Assembly: GCA_963693305.1 (NCBI GenBank)
Contig: OY855904.1
Coordinates: 10,710,996 to 10,774,995 of the forward strand
Reading direction: 5' to 3'
From: Meandrina meandrites
Taxonomy: Eukaryota; Cnidaria; Anthozoa; Scleractinia; Meandrinidae
Length of the DNA stretch: 64,000 nucleotides
The notes below the pieces were generated by a model. That model was given only the letters and a program-made list of their open reading frames with translations, was not told the origin of the DNA and did no database searches. A program made the position numbers and the translations under genes. Below are positions 48,801-59,690 of this stretch, piece after piece. Numbering within the stretch: position 1 is the stretch's first letter; the number at the start of each line of letters is the position of its first letter.

Positions 48801-50317
48801 GAAATGAATGAAATGATCCTCGCAGTGTGAAAGCAATTTAAGCAATTGCATTTTATAGCCTGAAAAAAATTCAAGGCTGCAAAGATTGTAATCTTGTTCT
48901 CTTTTGAAAGGAAATCTTAGCTAAAAAACGGGTTTTGGGGGGATATTTACACTCAAAACTGAACACTTCACAGACATCAACTTAAAACCCCAGAAAGAGT
49001 TTAAGACAGCCATTTTATAAATACACCTGTTAGAAAGTAAGCAGCAAATAGGAATTTGTTTAACAAAACAGCATCCATAATCACAAGACTATGAAAACCT
49101 CAATTCTACCTGAAATGAAGCATCTACAACATCCATTGGCAGCTCAGAAAGACTTGATTGCGAGACTTCCTCAACGACTCCCAAGTCCAGGAAACGTATC
49201 CTTATCTACATGTAAAACAGGACAATGCAATGTTCTCAGAAATGACCAAACGTGAAACATAGAAGGTATTGAAGCATCGAATATCCAGCTGACAGTCATT
49301 TTTACTTGAATGCGTGCCTTTGATACCATGTAAGTTTTATGTTTATGAAGGGCGCTTACATGTATGTGTACCATTAGTCAAAACTGGCCAGCTGCCCAGT
49401 CTGGTGATCTGAATGTGAAAGGGCCCTTTTTCACAAGATTTTCCCACAGATCCACCACAACAGTGAATAATATTTATGCATTGACTGTTTTGGCTGGACA
49501 AATCTGACCAATAACAATGCTGACTTTTTTTCTTTTTTTGCTCTCACAAAAAATTTCTATGTTACAGTTAACACCTCCTGGCTACAGTTCATTAACTTTT
49601 ACACTGCAAGTACCTTATCTTGCAAGGTTTACATCTCAAGTGACACTGTGCTTACCGTGCCTGAATTTGTAACATGTTCAATCCTTGCTCGGCATCTTTC
49701 TTTGGATTGCCTGTGGTAGGCTGCACAAAATACACCTTCTTTTGGAACAACAGGGCTGCCAAACCCACCAATTTTAAAATAATGATTTCTGCAAGAAAAT
49801 TCCATTACTATAAAATTAGTATGCCTTGCTAAAGAAAATAAAGAAGCCTGTTATCTCAATTCATCCCAAGATCAACAAATTAATTCTTTATACTACATGT
49901 GATACACTGTTTTCAATGCATGTCAGCTATTAAAATGCAAATGCAAAGCCAAATAGATAACTGCACATCTGCGCATGGCTGGAACAAGCATGTGATACCC
50001 CCAAAAAGTGACTGACTGCTGTGAAGCAATGCTTACCAACATTGATTGGAGTCTAACACAGCCTAAATTTCATTTAGCCATATTTAAAAATTTTATACTG
50101 GTATTGAATATAAAACTGAGCATGAATGTTACGTAGCAGCTCAGTCATACCTGATGGTAGCTTGAATTTGCCTCTGCTTCTCCTGTTCTGCTTCACCTAT
50201 CTTCGTAATCCAGAAAGTTCCAGTTCTGGTCAGTGATCCAATCACACAAACAGGAAAAACCTCTTTATCTAAAACACAATAAAATCGGACCTCATTTACA
50301 GGCAAAAAATTATAATA

Positions 50318-50376
<59 letters not shown>

Positions 50377-53300
50377 TAATATACTTCTGGCCAATACCAG
50401 TATCCATGTGTTTAAGGTACTAACAGGAAAACTGTTGAAATGTTGCACACTTAATAAGAAATAGATATTAGCAATTACGAAATGTTAAAAAAGCAATGTA
50501 ATTTAACAAAAAATATTATGAACGTGGGTCAGAGTAAAAAAAGTTATAAAAAAGCTTCTTTAAAAGAAAGAAGAGTTTTAAGTTTATTTTTAACACCAAA
50601 TTAATTGCTGTTTCTAATTTGGGCTGTTAAAGCATTTTATGCTGTAAGGCAACTACCAAGAAAGGCCCTGCACTGTAGGTTTTAAAATTTTAATTTTACA
50701 TGTAACTTTGAAAAGTTGGACTTAAAAGAGATTTTTGATTCATGAGCATAGCAGGTGAGATAGAACATACAGTATGAATATGTACATCTATAAAGGGGCC
50801 AGATTGTTAAGTGCCTTGTGTGATCAGTAGTTGACTTTTAAAGATGTTCCGGGTAATTAAATAAAAGCCAGTGAAGATTAAACCAAATAGACCTGCGTGT
50901 TGGACTGCATGAAGTGTAAACTTTTTGTTTTAATTTGTTTTTGAGTGGGTGATAAGGAAGGCTGCAGGATCTAAAATCAAGTTGCACTTAAAACACATGG
51001 TGAAATGGAATACTGTACCTTTGATCTCATCAGGGAGATTTAATGTAAGAAGGGGTTCCTTTGGCAGAACTTTTTGGTCTTCACCAAGAGGCTCCTGCAG
51101 AGGCCTCTCACAAGGCTCATCAGAGGAACCTGGTACAGAAGCAGTGGGTTGTTCCACAGTACTTTCAGCAGGTGGATCTTTCACAGATTCGTCATTACTG
51201 CCCTCCACAGGTGAGCTGCACTGAGTGATCATGGTCGACACCTATATAATGAGCAATGGGCCAAAAGTACATAAGCTTAAGAATGCTAACATTGGCTGTC
51301 TAACTATTCATCACAACCCCATAATTGTTATTGTCAGTGATGATAAAAAGGTATCCTAAAAACCATTCACAAGACTTAATCTAGCATCACTGGAGAAGAT
51401 GCAATATCTAACCCTGTTATTAGTACCTTAGCGAGATAGCTGAAAGCTTTCTCAATTGTTGCTTCACAATCTTTTATTTCTGCCATTCTCTTCTTTGTTG
51501 CATTTTGGAGGTGGATCAACTGGCTGAGACTGTCCTAAGAGTAAAGAAAAAACAAATGTCAGTCCAAAGATTACATTACTCAATCAGCCACAACAGACAG
51601 TCATCTACAGTAAAGGTAAAGTCTGTGTCGAGCCCTGCTGTAACCCATACCAACAGCCAACAGAGCTAATCATGGTTTCCATAGCATTACATGTAATAGC
51701 CTGCGAGCAGGCTCATCTTTGGGTTACACACATGCGCAGCGAAGCTGCGAAAGAGAGCGCTGAAGCCGCCTCATGCAAGTGGCGAAGCCACGAGAAAGTG
51801 AGCCTGAAACGATCTCTGTATTTTTTCACTTCCACCCTGTAAACCACAGGAATACGATAAGCCAATTAAATTTCACCGGAAGTTTGATATTTGACAGTGC
51901 GATGACAGCAGCTCACTTAAAGGGGCACTGTCACGAGTATAACTTCAAAAATTCAACAGCCCAAAAACATGTTTACACCATTGCAAACCTATTAAAAGAG
52001 GTCAAGTTTTCTTAAAATTACTGTACCAGTGTACTGAAGCTAAATATAGAGTGTTATCACTGCGATACCATCGGGAACTTTTGATCTCAACTTGAAAAAG
52101 TCAGCCTGACTTTTTCAAGTTCTGTCCTTGTGGTTTGGAAAAATTGATGAAAAATTTTTACGGTCACCCCCTTCTTTAAACAGGGCATCTGACAGGATGC
52201 GGTGGTGCGGATCCGCATAATTCGCTTACTTCCGCATCTTCCGCATCTTGAGAACATTTTCCGCATAAAACAGAGAAATTTGTTTCATATTAATGATTAA
52301 GCAGCTGTTTACCATCCTCACAAACATAAATTTCGAAGAAATTGATTATTTTGACACAGTTTTTCTCCTAAAGTAGCGACGAAAACTCGGCGCTTCGATC
52401 ATGAGCAATTTTTAACCTCCAGGCGTTCCACGCGTCTTTTCGTGATGGGACTGGACACCAGTTGTCTTCTTTCTCTTCTTTCGATCGTTCATCGAAAATT
52501 CTTCTGTGGTTTACCTATAGTACATGGATAAATTTGTCATCAAAGAGACCAAGAAGAAGGATTCCCTCTTCGCTGTACACTTGCCACAAGTTGACCTCAA
52601 GGGCTAGATGAGCGACGAATTAAGTGAAGCGAGCTTGAGGCTGCAAAGTGGCCTGTGAGCGACGTGCCATAATGAAGACGAAGGACTTTGTTGGAAGTCT
52701 AATAGCAGCAAAGGATTGAGTGAACCAGTATCCTGGAGTTTTCTATGTAGATAATGGATTGTTAACTTATTTTGTTCAACGTGCAATGTTGTAGTAGATC
52801 ACGTAGCACCTTGAATTGTATTGTTTATGCATAAGAAGAAAATCAACTTCAGCCAACAAAATAACGGTTGTGTTATTTTCATTGAACATCACATAATTGA
52901 TAAGATAATTTCATAACATACCAAATACAAATGAAAATAACTGGAAAAGCCCAAATATCAATATATTTTTTGTTTAAAATGAGCCTGCGAGCAGACTCTC
53001 GCCTTCGGGGGCAGCTCGATTTCGGCTGCATGAAAAGATGTGATTTTTGGCGAGCGAAGCGAGCGGAAAATTTTCCGCATAATCCAACGTGTTTTCCGCA
53101 TAATCAACACTTTCTTCCGCATAATGTTCCTGAAAATTTCCGCATAATTTGTTATTTTTTTCCGCACCCTATCAGATGCCCTGTTTAAACAATTTGCTAG
53201 ATATCCTTCCCTTTACGTTCTAGGAGTACTTCCTGCATGGTTGAAAGTACTTAGTCGTAATTTTGGTGCCGTTTTACTAAAAGAGCCAAAAAATGTCCGC

Positions 53301-56300
53301 GACAGTGCCCCTTTAACTCCTTCTCCATCACTCGCTTGGCAGAGCAAAACACGATCTCAAACGCAGATTCCTTAAAGGGGCAGTCTCATCAAGATTTAGC
53401 CCTACTTGAAAGTCTAATGAAGGTGATAGTATTAATTGGAAATCCACTAATATTTGCCTAACCTTGCTAAAACGCACTGTACTACTCACGAAAGTTGTTT
53501 AAAACTGGAGTAGCTACGGACGAGTAGGAAAGAAAATGGTCTAAAACTTGAAAACGTCGGGCCGACGTTTTCAAGTTTGACAGTGTTATTTGGAGGAAAA
53601 TTACTAAAAAACCGTTGATTATGGTTTATGTGCATCTTTAGGGAGTGCATTTATGCCCTTTTGGCATTTAAAGGTTATCTTGTTGATCAGTGAGTACAAC
53701 TAATAATTCTATCATAGTTTACACAAAAACTTAGAAGAATTCTTGTGATACTGCCCCTTTAAGCTTGAGAAAGCTTATTTTCAGTAAGGCCACGCACTTG
53801 ATTCCTAGTGACCTTGTTTCGGTAATCTGGTCTGCAAATTACCAGGATGCAAGCATTCATGTTGTTTATGCTTTGTGCCGCCATCATGTACGTTTGAAGT
53901 ATCAAACTTTTGCTGTCTCCAAAAAAATAAATAAATAAATTAAATTAAATTGAAAAAAACTTTTGCCGTATCCAGTCGGCAAAATGGTGAGTACGTCATG
54001 ATTCGACAAAAGATTTTCGACAGCCATATCCTGCTCTTTCCAACCCCAAAAGAGACTCGAACTTTGTTAAAACATCAGAAATAAGCGAACTAAACTCTCC
54101 TGAATCCATGTCGATGGACTGTTTACATTATGATACCGCACGGCAAATTACCGATTCCGTGGGGATCTCATCAAACATAATGGATTGACAGTTTTCTCAC
54201 CTTTCACGCTTTTCGGCCAATGGTATTTCATGTTGTTCAGGCAATGCAGAAATGAAAATTTTACAGAGATCGTTGCAGGCTCACTATATCTTGGCACTTC
54301 TGCACCAGACTCCTGCCCGCCAGATCGCTTCGCCCACAGATCACTTGCGCGTGTGACCCAAAGGTGAGCCTGCTCGCAGGCCATACATGTACTAAGTGAC
54401 TAGGAGTATTTTCACCAAGCCATTTTTAAAGCTATTTATAGCTTCAAAAGGTAAAAAAAAAATTGCGTACAAATGTATCTTTGACCAATTTTCACATTGC
54501 CATGGCAATAAATGTACATGTACCGGTACTTATAAGTTATTAATATCATAAAATCCAAAATGCCTACCTTCTCTTCTTGTTCTGTATATTTCAACTTTGT
54601 CAGGACACTTTGAAGCAAATCTCGCTCCACTTCTATCAACCTGAGAAAAAGTCAAACTTGTATTCAACTGCAAGGCAATAATTACATGCATATGACTACA
54701 ACTGTGATCCACAACTTCCCACATGAGTGTACATTCAATTGTATGTAGTTCGGATAACCAAGGGATAGATCCATGGTTATTTACAACAGTAATGTACCGT
54801 AGACAGTGAGAATAGCAGTTGTACCAACTGATCAATTTGACACCAGCGTTGCATTTGCCACCATACTTGATCACTTTAGTTTAGTGGCAGGGCACAGTAA
54901 CCTATAAAAGGTTAGCATGCTGGACTCTAGATTGAACGATCCAGGTTTGGACCATGGCTGGGATACCATATAAATGCTGGGAGGTAACCATTTGATGGAC
55001 CAGCTTCCCATCCAGGGCGAAAAAGAAGTAATATGACTGTAGAACTTCCCTTTTTGTAAAAGAATCCCAGATAATCTTTGGTAAAATGGGACACTTAGGC
55101 ATGATACATCACTTACCCTAAAGGCTTCCATACTCCTTTACATAATGTAGAGCAAGACAGTGAGACCCAAATTGGAATACTACCATTGAGGCTAACACTT
55201 TCCACAACCCAGCTATGAGCTTGCATTAAATAGCAGTGAACTTCAAATTTAAAACAACTGTTTAATTGGAAATTTCCATGCACTTACATGTATTTACATG
55301 TACTGGTATTGTGTTTGTGAAGTTCTTGTTGTCTGCTACAAATAAGCTTAAAAGTTTTATTTAGTCCATTTAACTACAGTTCTGAGGACATTTGCCACAA
55401 AATTCCTTGTACTACATTTTAAAACCTTTGAAACTTACTTTTCAATGTCACTGACATCTTGAGAAAGCCTTCTTTCTCTACCCTATTAGACAATTGATAA
55501 ATCTCCATTAGAATTGAACATACCATGCATTTTCCCTTACTTCAAGGCTTGATAAAAACATGAATTACAGCTTTGCCTTTAGACAAGCAGCTCTCATATC
55601 AGTGCTCCAAGCTATAGTTTTTAAGAAGTCACCTTTTGGCAACTTCTTTTTGTAAAATGCACACCACTAGAAAGATTTTGGTCACCAAAAGCAAAAGCAT
55701 TTTTTAAAGCAAGACACCTCATGCCCTGTTACATGATGCAATACTGCTGACCATGATGAACTGAATTAAAATCATTTGAAGAACTTTCGAAGGAACAGAA
55801 TTTTTTTGAACAGATGACCCAAGCCATTCAAATGGCTATTTTTAATGAATGGATAAGCCAAGCCATGCTAATGGATGCAAATTTTTTTCTGAAGGGATGA
55901 TAAATGGCTTGAGAATGGACTTCTGTTCAAAAATGGAAAGCCATAAGTGTACATTTTCACATGAGAGGTCACACATGTATATGTTGCATGTAATTACGTG
56001 TATTTTGCAGTGTCAAAATTAAAACAAACAAACACGAAGAAATATTTACCTTCACTTCTAGTTTTTCAACTCTATGAGCCCTGAAAACGTCAAGACTATG
56101 AACTTGAATGTTGCACTGAGGGCACAAATGGATGACACTCTCTGCAAGACAAAATCATCATTTCCAGTTTAATATACACTGTACCTACAGCATTTGACCA
56201 TAGAGGGAAGATGAAAATGTATATAAACTCAGTGGAATTAGGATTTCTCAAACCTCTAGATAACCTATACCAAAATCACTTTGCTTGGATTTGCTTCACT

Positions 56301-58763
56301 CGATCAAGCAGTGCAATTTTATCCTTGATTTCTCAAACACAATTTCACTTCCCAGGGAGGTTCAAACAAACTAAATTCCACTGTGGTTTACTGCCAAGCA
56401 TAAAATTCCACAATAAGTTACTACTGTTTGGCATTAACCAAACCATGTACCATGTATTGTAAACTATGCATTATGATAATAAGATACTTGAAGCCACTTG
56501 TTAGACAATCTGAATTATACCCCTAAAGGAGTGGCTTAGGCTTTATTGAGTTATTTTTTCAAAAAAACAACTCTTAGTCGGCATGCTGGACCGTGTAGTC
56601 AGTGGAGTATGTTTGTATCTCACACCAATCAGGTTTGAGGTACTATCAGAACCAATCAAATTGCAGTTTATAAAGGGGAAGTAATCTGACACTGTTGTAA
56701 GCGAGCGATTTCATTCAAAGATTTTCGATTTGTAGGAGGTGGAATCAGTGAGTTGTGAATTAACCCCAGAATTGAAACGCTCGCCTGCTTACAACGCACA
56801 CGCCGCCAGCAAAAGACCCAACACTAAATTGTTATTCAAGCGTTCCTTTAGGACGGGCTAGTTTCACTGACCGTGGTAGAAATTGCATAAAGCAGTTGCA
56901 CAAAGCAGATTTGAAGAATAATATTCTCATTGTGATGTTAGTACTGTGTCATAAAAATGGCAAGGAATCTTCTTCAGAGTGTGTTGTGGCCTCTTGTTTT
57001 AAGAGTTTGTGACAAGGAAACTTCTTAAATTTAATACTGCTCGAGACTCCGTGTCGCCAACTGAAAACCGCAATTAATTTAATTAGTCTCTTAAGCGTCT
57101 TGCTCCGGCGATTAGCTGACTCTTGGGCAAGTAGCGTTTGTGTTTATACCTTAAACACACCACGTTTAGACATTTAATTAACCGGTATGGGTACTGACTT
57201 TAAAATGGTTTTGGTTTTAAAATTAACTAAGATCGATAGCGGCAACAGGCTAAAATAGGAGCATGTCATTCCGTGACAGTTTGATAACTAAAATTAATTA
57301 GTTCTTGTTCCTGTTTGTTGAATGAAAATTTATATTTACGACAGGAAACAAATACTCCAGGTGTACTACACTTTAAAAGCTTTCCTAAAAATATAGTTTT
57401 TGTTTTGATTCGTTTATTACTTCGTTTATTTCTTTTCGATTACTCAATGGAGACATGGTGTTTTCAAGAAAAACAAAAGTGTCATATTACAAAAGTGAGA
57501 TAAACAAAAGTGTCATGTTACAGATGTACATGCGTTTAAAAAAAAAAAACAAAGGTATCATTTTACAGTGTTTGACAAAAACTCAAAAGTATCCTGTAAC
57601 AAACAAAAGTATCACGTTACGGTTGTAAAAAAGCTAGCAACAAAATAAGCGCTAACAGAGTAAGCCATTTCGTGACATTTTGACAATTAAATTAGTTCTT
57701 GTTTTTTCTAAATGATAAAAATTTACTATTGAACTAATTTTTTTTACTATTGCACCATGCACAAATAGCTCAACCATCCCAACAGGACTAACACTCAGTC
57801 TTACCCCAAGCAACCCAATCAATTGAAAAAATAACTCCTGCTCTCTTAGCGTGCCTATGTTTATTAAAGGAGCTATGTCACGGACAACGCATCTTGAAAA
57901 AACTGGCAATTTTTTCTCAAGTTTGTTGGTTGTAATTGGTCTTAATCTTTGTCAGTCAAAACCATCCTTGGTTATTTTTGCATTTCTATTATTCCAATGG
58001 TGTTTTTCAATATTTAAATGCTATTAAACCAAATAAATCACTATCCTTAAACACATGTTGCATAGTTGGTTATGTTTTTGTGCATATCCAAAAAGCATAA
58101 ACACTTTGATTTAACCTCTGTTAGCACATTAACTTCAACACATCAATAGTTATATTTATTGATTTGCCACCAATCAGATGGTACATCGCACCATCCCGAT
58201 AATAATTTACACTAGTCTATTACTATTTTTTTAAACTTGATTGGTTTTCCTTGAAACACAATAACACTTTCCAAAAGAAATACTGATATTCAAGTTTTCT
58301 GGGTTTCACTTCAACTATATTCACTCATTGAGCAACCTGATCCTTGTGACTTAGCCTCACACCACCCCCATAAAAAAATAAACATGCATTTTACTTCCTT
58401 AAAATAATTTACCACGGTATCAGCGAAACTACAACAGTTTGCCTTTGGCAAAATTTTTCAAGCAAGCCATGGTGATATCAAAATTTCAATGGATGATGGA
58501 AAAAGGTGACTTTTTTGCTATGTACAGCAAAAATTGTTTTAGTCACGTGCGTTTTTGACACATACGGTATGTGCAAGTGGAGCAAAAACACATTTTGTTT
58601 TATTGGGTTTAATTAAATGAATGTCCTTTCCGGATTAGATCTACTACGCAAGATAGACAAAGAACTTACCATATTTACAATCGAAACACTTGAAATCTGC
58701 GCGTTTCTCAAGATGATTGTAGCAAACAGGCCAAAAGCTCGCGGCCGCCAACATGTTTGCCAT
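39870..58763 (-). CDS. B-box, coiled-coil, extended Tudor, YTH, Tudor protein
   Basis: Twenty-one in-phase exons: 58670-58763, 56050-56141, 55439-55482, 54568-54640, 51427-51534, 51019-51241, 50151-50268, 49656-49788, 49110-49205, 48680-48730, 48344-48406, 47332-47425, 46799-46824, 45008-46138, 42739-43855, 42178-42330, 41615-41732, 40984-41113, 40425-40523, 40248-40292 and 39870-39917 (last one tentative). About 1,351 aa. An in-frame stop precedes the first ATG. Domains: B-box zinc finger (Cys14, His17, Cys26, Cys29, Cys38, Cys41, His46, His54); coiled coil 63-137; acidic linker; extended Tudor about 212-405; YTH about 585-727; Ser/Asp/Glu-rich disordered region to about 1205; second Tudor about 1206-1351 (WDGFWYRALVEKI). 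No RING precedes the B-box. Tudor plus YTH suggests a cytoplasmic or granule RNA-binding scaffold reading N6-methyladenosine, perhaps in germ cells; function is inferred. Confidence 0.85.
40565..40590 (+). repeat. Poly(G) tract after (GT)n
   Basis: A short GT run is followed by 26 G, in the intron between exons 18 and 19 of the Tudor-YTH gene, about 40 bases upstream of the exon 19 acceptor on the - strand, where it reads as poly(C). Confidence 0.95.
40711..40905. mobile_element. MITE with about 85-bp inverted arms
   Basis: AATAAGCCATTTCCCAGTTA at the left and the reverse complement of the right end, AATAGGCCATTTCCGAGTTG, start arms that match almost perfectly through 'acgagtctacgtgcgaaacc' and 'aaatgagtt'. 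It lies in the intron between exons 18 and 19 of the Tudor-YTH gene. Confidence 0.85.
44249..44480. mobile_element. MITE with CCCCATTCACACCAA termini
   Basis: CCCCATTCACACCAAAGC at 44249 and GTTGGTGTGAATGGGG ending at 44480 are inverted. Inner parts (AAACATG/CATG, TTTAGTTAAA/TTTAACTAAA) also pair. In intron 14 of the Tudor-YTH gene. No coding capacity. Confidence 0.8.
44645..45000 (+). mobile_element. Poly(A)-tailed retroinsertion at a splice donor
   Basis: The + strand sequence ends AATAAA (44968-44973), 13 further bases, then 14 A (44987-45000), as in a retrotransposed 3' UTR or a non-LTR element tail. 'ttgtaagtaa' is repeated several times upstream. On the - strand the exon 14 donor (GTAAGTA, 45001-45007) comes first and the insertion begins directly after it, as poly(T). 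The 5' limit is uncertain. Confidence 0.65.
45176..45595 (-). other. YTH domain segment within exon 14
   Basis: Residues about 587-726 of the Tudor-YTH protein. Landmarks in order: ARFLMIRSD, NVWCSSVYGNRKLNRVF, PVFLLFSGIKSSMFCGMAEM, IGRCDIKWIYANNL and GQIIVKAF. These match the YTHDF/YTHDC fold, whose counterparts read WCSTEHGNKRL, PVYLLFS, FCGVAEM and FDVQWIF. The first cage Trp is kept (W608). The other two cage positions read Met/Phe instead of Trp in my alignment (M674 region), and the loop after IRS is one residue shorter than in YTHDF proteins. Confidence 0.85.
50311..50380. repeat. (TAA)n microsatellite
   Basis: About 22 TAA/ATA units, 45 bases upstream (on the - strand) of Tudor-YTH exon 7. 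The poly-isoleucine ORF across it is an artefact. Confidence 0.95.
51921..53312. mobile_element. TTAA-flanked element nested in the Mutator-like element
   Basis: TTAA|AGGGGCACTGTCACG at the left and CGCGACAGTGCCCCT|TTAA at the right give 12-15-bp termini and a TTAA target duplication. A third element is inserted within it (52180-53184), so its own length is about 390 bp. Confidence 0.8.
52180..53184. mobile_element. Innermost TTAA-flanked element with transposase-like ORF start
   Basis: TTAA|ACAGGGCATCTGACAGGATG at the left and, inverted, TTAA|ACAGGGCATCTGATAGGGTG at the right give about 23-bp TIRs. Inner ends carry repeated TTCCGCATAAT units. At about 52525 an ORF begins MDKFVIKETKKKDSLFAVH and stops after 27 codons. 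An MDKFV start is common in ZBED/hAT-type transposases, so this is probably a deleted remnant, though the TTAA flanks fit piggyBac/Kolobok better than hAT. Confidence 0.75.
53376..53758. mobile_element. Second TTAA-flanked MITE inside the Mutator-like element
   Basis: TTAA|AGGGGCAGTCTCATCAAG at the left and GTGATACTGCCCCT|TTAA at the right. The AGGGGCA start is shared with the element at 51921-53312, so the two are probably related families. A solo end with TTAAAGGGGCACG is at 62538. Confidence 0.8.
54895..55135 (+). mobile_element. tRNA-derived SINE in Tudor-YTH intron 3
   Basis: A head with 'aggttagcatgctggactct' and 'ccaggtttggaccatggctg', then 'tgctgggaggtaacc' and 'cccatccagggcgaaaaaga'. 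Same family as 25948 and 28183 but more diverged and with part of the body deleted. Confidence 0.55.
57468..57625. repeat. Degenerate tandem repeat, AAAAGTATCATGTTACA unit
   Basis: About five copies of a 17-20-base unit (acaaaagtRtcaYRttaca) separated by variable A-rich spacers. In intron 1 of the Tudor-YTH gene. Confidence 0.65.
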
Positions 58764-59131
58764 GGCCGCTTCCTTCCTTTGGGAAACGACCACTTGACTC
58801 TTCAGTTAGATGAACTTCTTTAGCGTTCTAAAGACAATTCGCACAATTGTTTTTTCACAACTTAAATAAATTTGTCGCATGAAATTTGACGCATGAAAAT
58901 AATACCGATCGGAAACTCAACTTTCGTCCGTTTTGATTAGCGATTGTTTTGTCACTGGTTACGTTGGGTAATTTACGCATGCTTCGAAGTCTCGCGCGCT
59001 CGATCCCAAGGCCAAGAGAGAAAAAGGGGAGAGACTAGGATAGAATTTGTCATTTTTTCGACCGAAGATGACGTTAGAGATCGGCAAATTTTCGGAGAAA
59101 ATCCTTCGCCTTGAATCCGACGATTTTATCT

Positions 59132-59144
59132 GTTGCTAGGTGAC
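59132..59144. promoter_or_regulatory. RFX X-box in a bidirectional promoter
   Basis: Read on the - strand the site is GTCACC-T-AGCAAC, a full match to the X-box consensus GTNRCC-N(0-3)-RGYAAC bound by RFX factors that drive ciliary genes. It lies 547 bases before the CIMIP2B start codon and 369 before that of the Tudor-YTH gene, in the 0.93-kb spacer between them. A ciliary target next to it makes a functional site plausible; occupancy is not known. Confidence 0.6.
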
Positions 59145-59690
59145 CTAATGAACGTCTCACTAAACACAAACATTGTTCAAGTGGACAGAATGGACCGAGT
59201 GCTCTTGTCGCAATCTATACGCCTTGATTTGGAATATTCATGAAAGCTAAAATGTAAATACGGTACATCCTATTCTCTCAACCTACAATCAGGCATTGTT
59301 TTTTACGTGGAAAGAAAAAAACAGATCTGGTTAATATGAACACTTTAAAATGATTTTTTTCTTTGGTCTCGTGGGTCGCCACTCTGTCGACTCACAAGCG
59401 GATGAAAGAGAGCATTTGTTCAAAGTTTATAACAATAAAACGTATAATTGAAAATCAAAGAGACCGCCTCTTGGATTAAGAAATTTGCATGCAAATGCAA
59501 AACGCTTTCTCCCAGAATTCCCATGGGCTCGTTCGGCCGTCGTGCTTTATTGTTAATGATGTCATACGGATAATTAAGCATAATGTATTTATTGATCAAT
59601 TGTCTTATGAGTTGGACTTGAGTGGTTTAGTGAATTATGCGTTTCTAAGATCACGCTTTCATTCAGGTTAAAATTCTTCTGCGAACAAAA

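Larger units (their letters stand above)
51697..54383. mobile_element. Mutator-like element with nested insertions, 2.7 kb
   Basis: Termini TAGCCTGCGAGCAGGCTCAT and, inverted, TGGCCTGCGAGCAGGCTCAC continue inward as CTTTGGGT(T/C)ACAC, giving TIRs of about 33 bp. The flanks are TACATGTAA on the left and TACATGTAC on the right, a 9-bp target duplication with one mismatch, typical of Mutator-like elements. It sits wholly in intron 4 of the Tudor-YTH gene. No transposase is left; the interior is largely other elements. Confidence 0.75.

Noticed and set aside
50141..50407. ORF with a long isoleucine run
   Set aside because: The run is the (TAA)n microsatellite read on the - strand; only its last part is the real Tudor-YTH exon 7.
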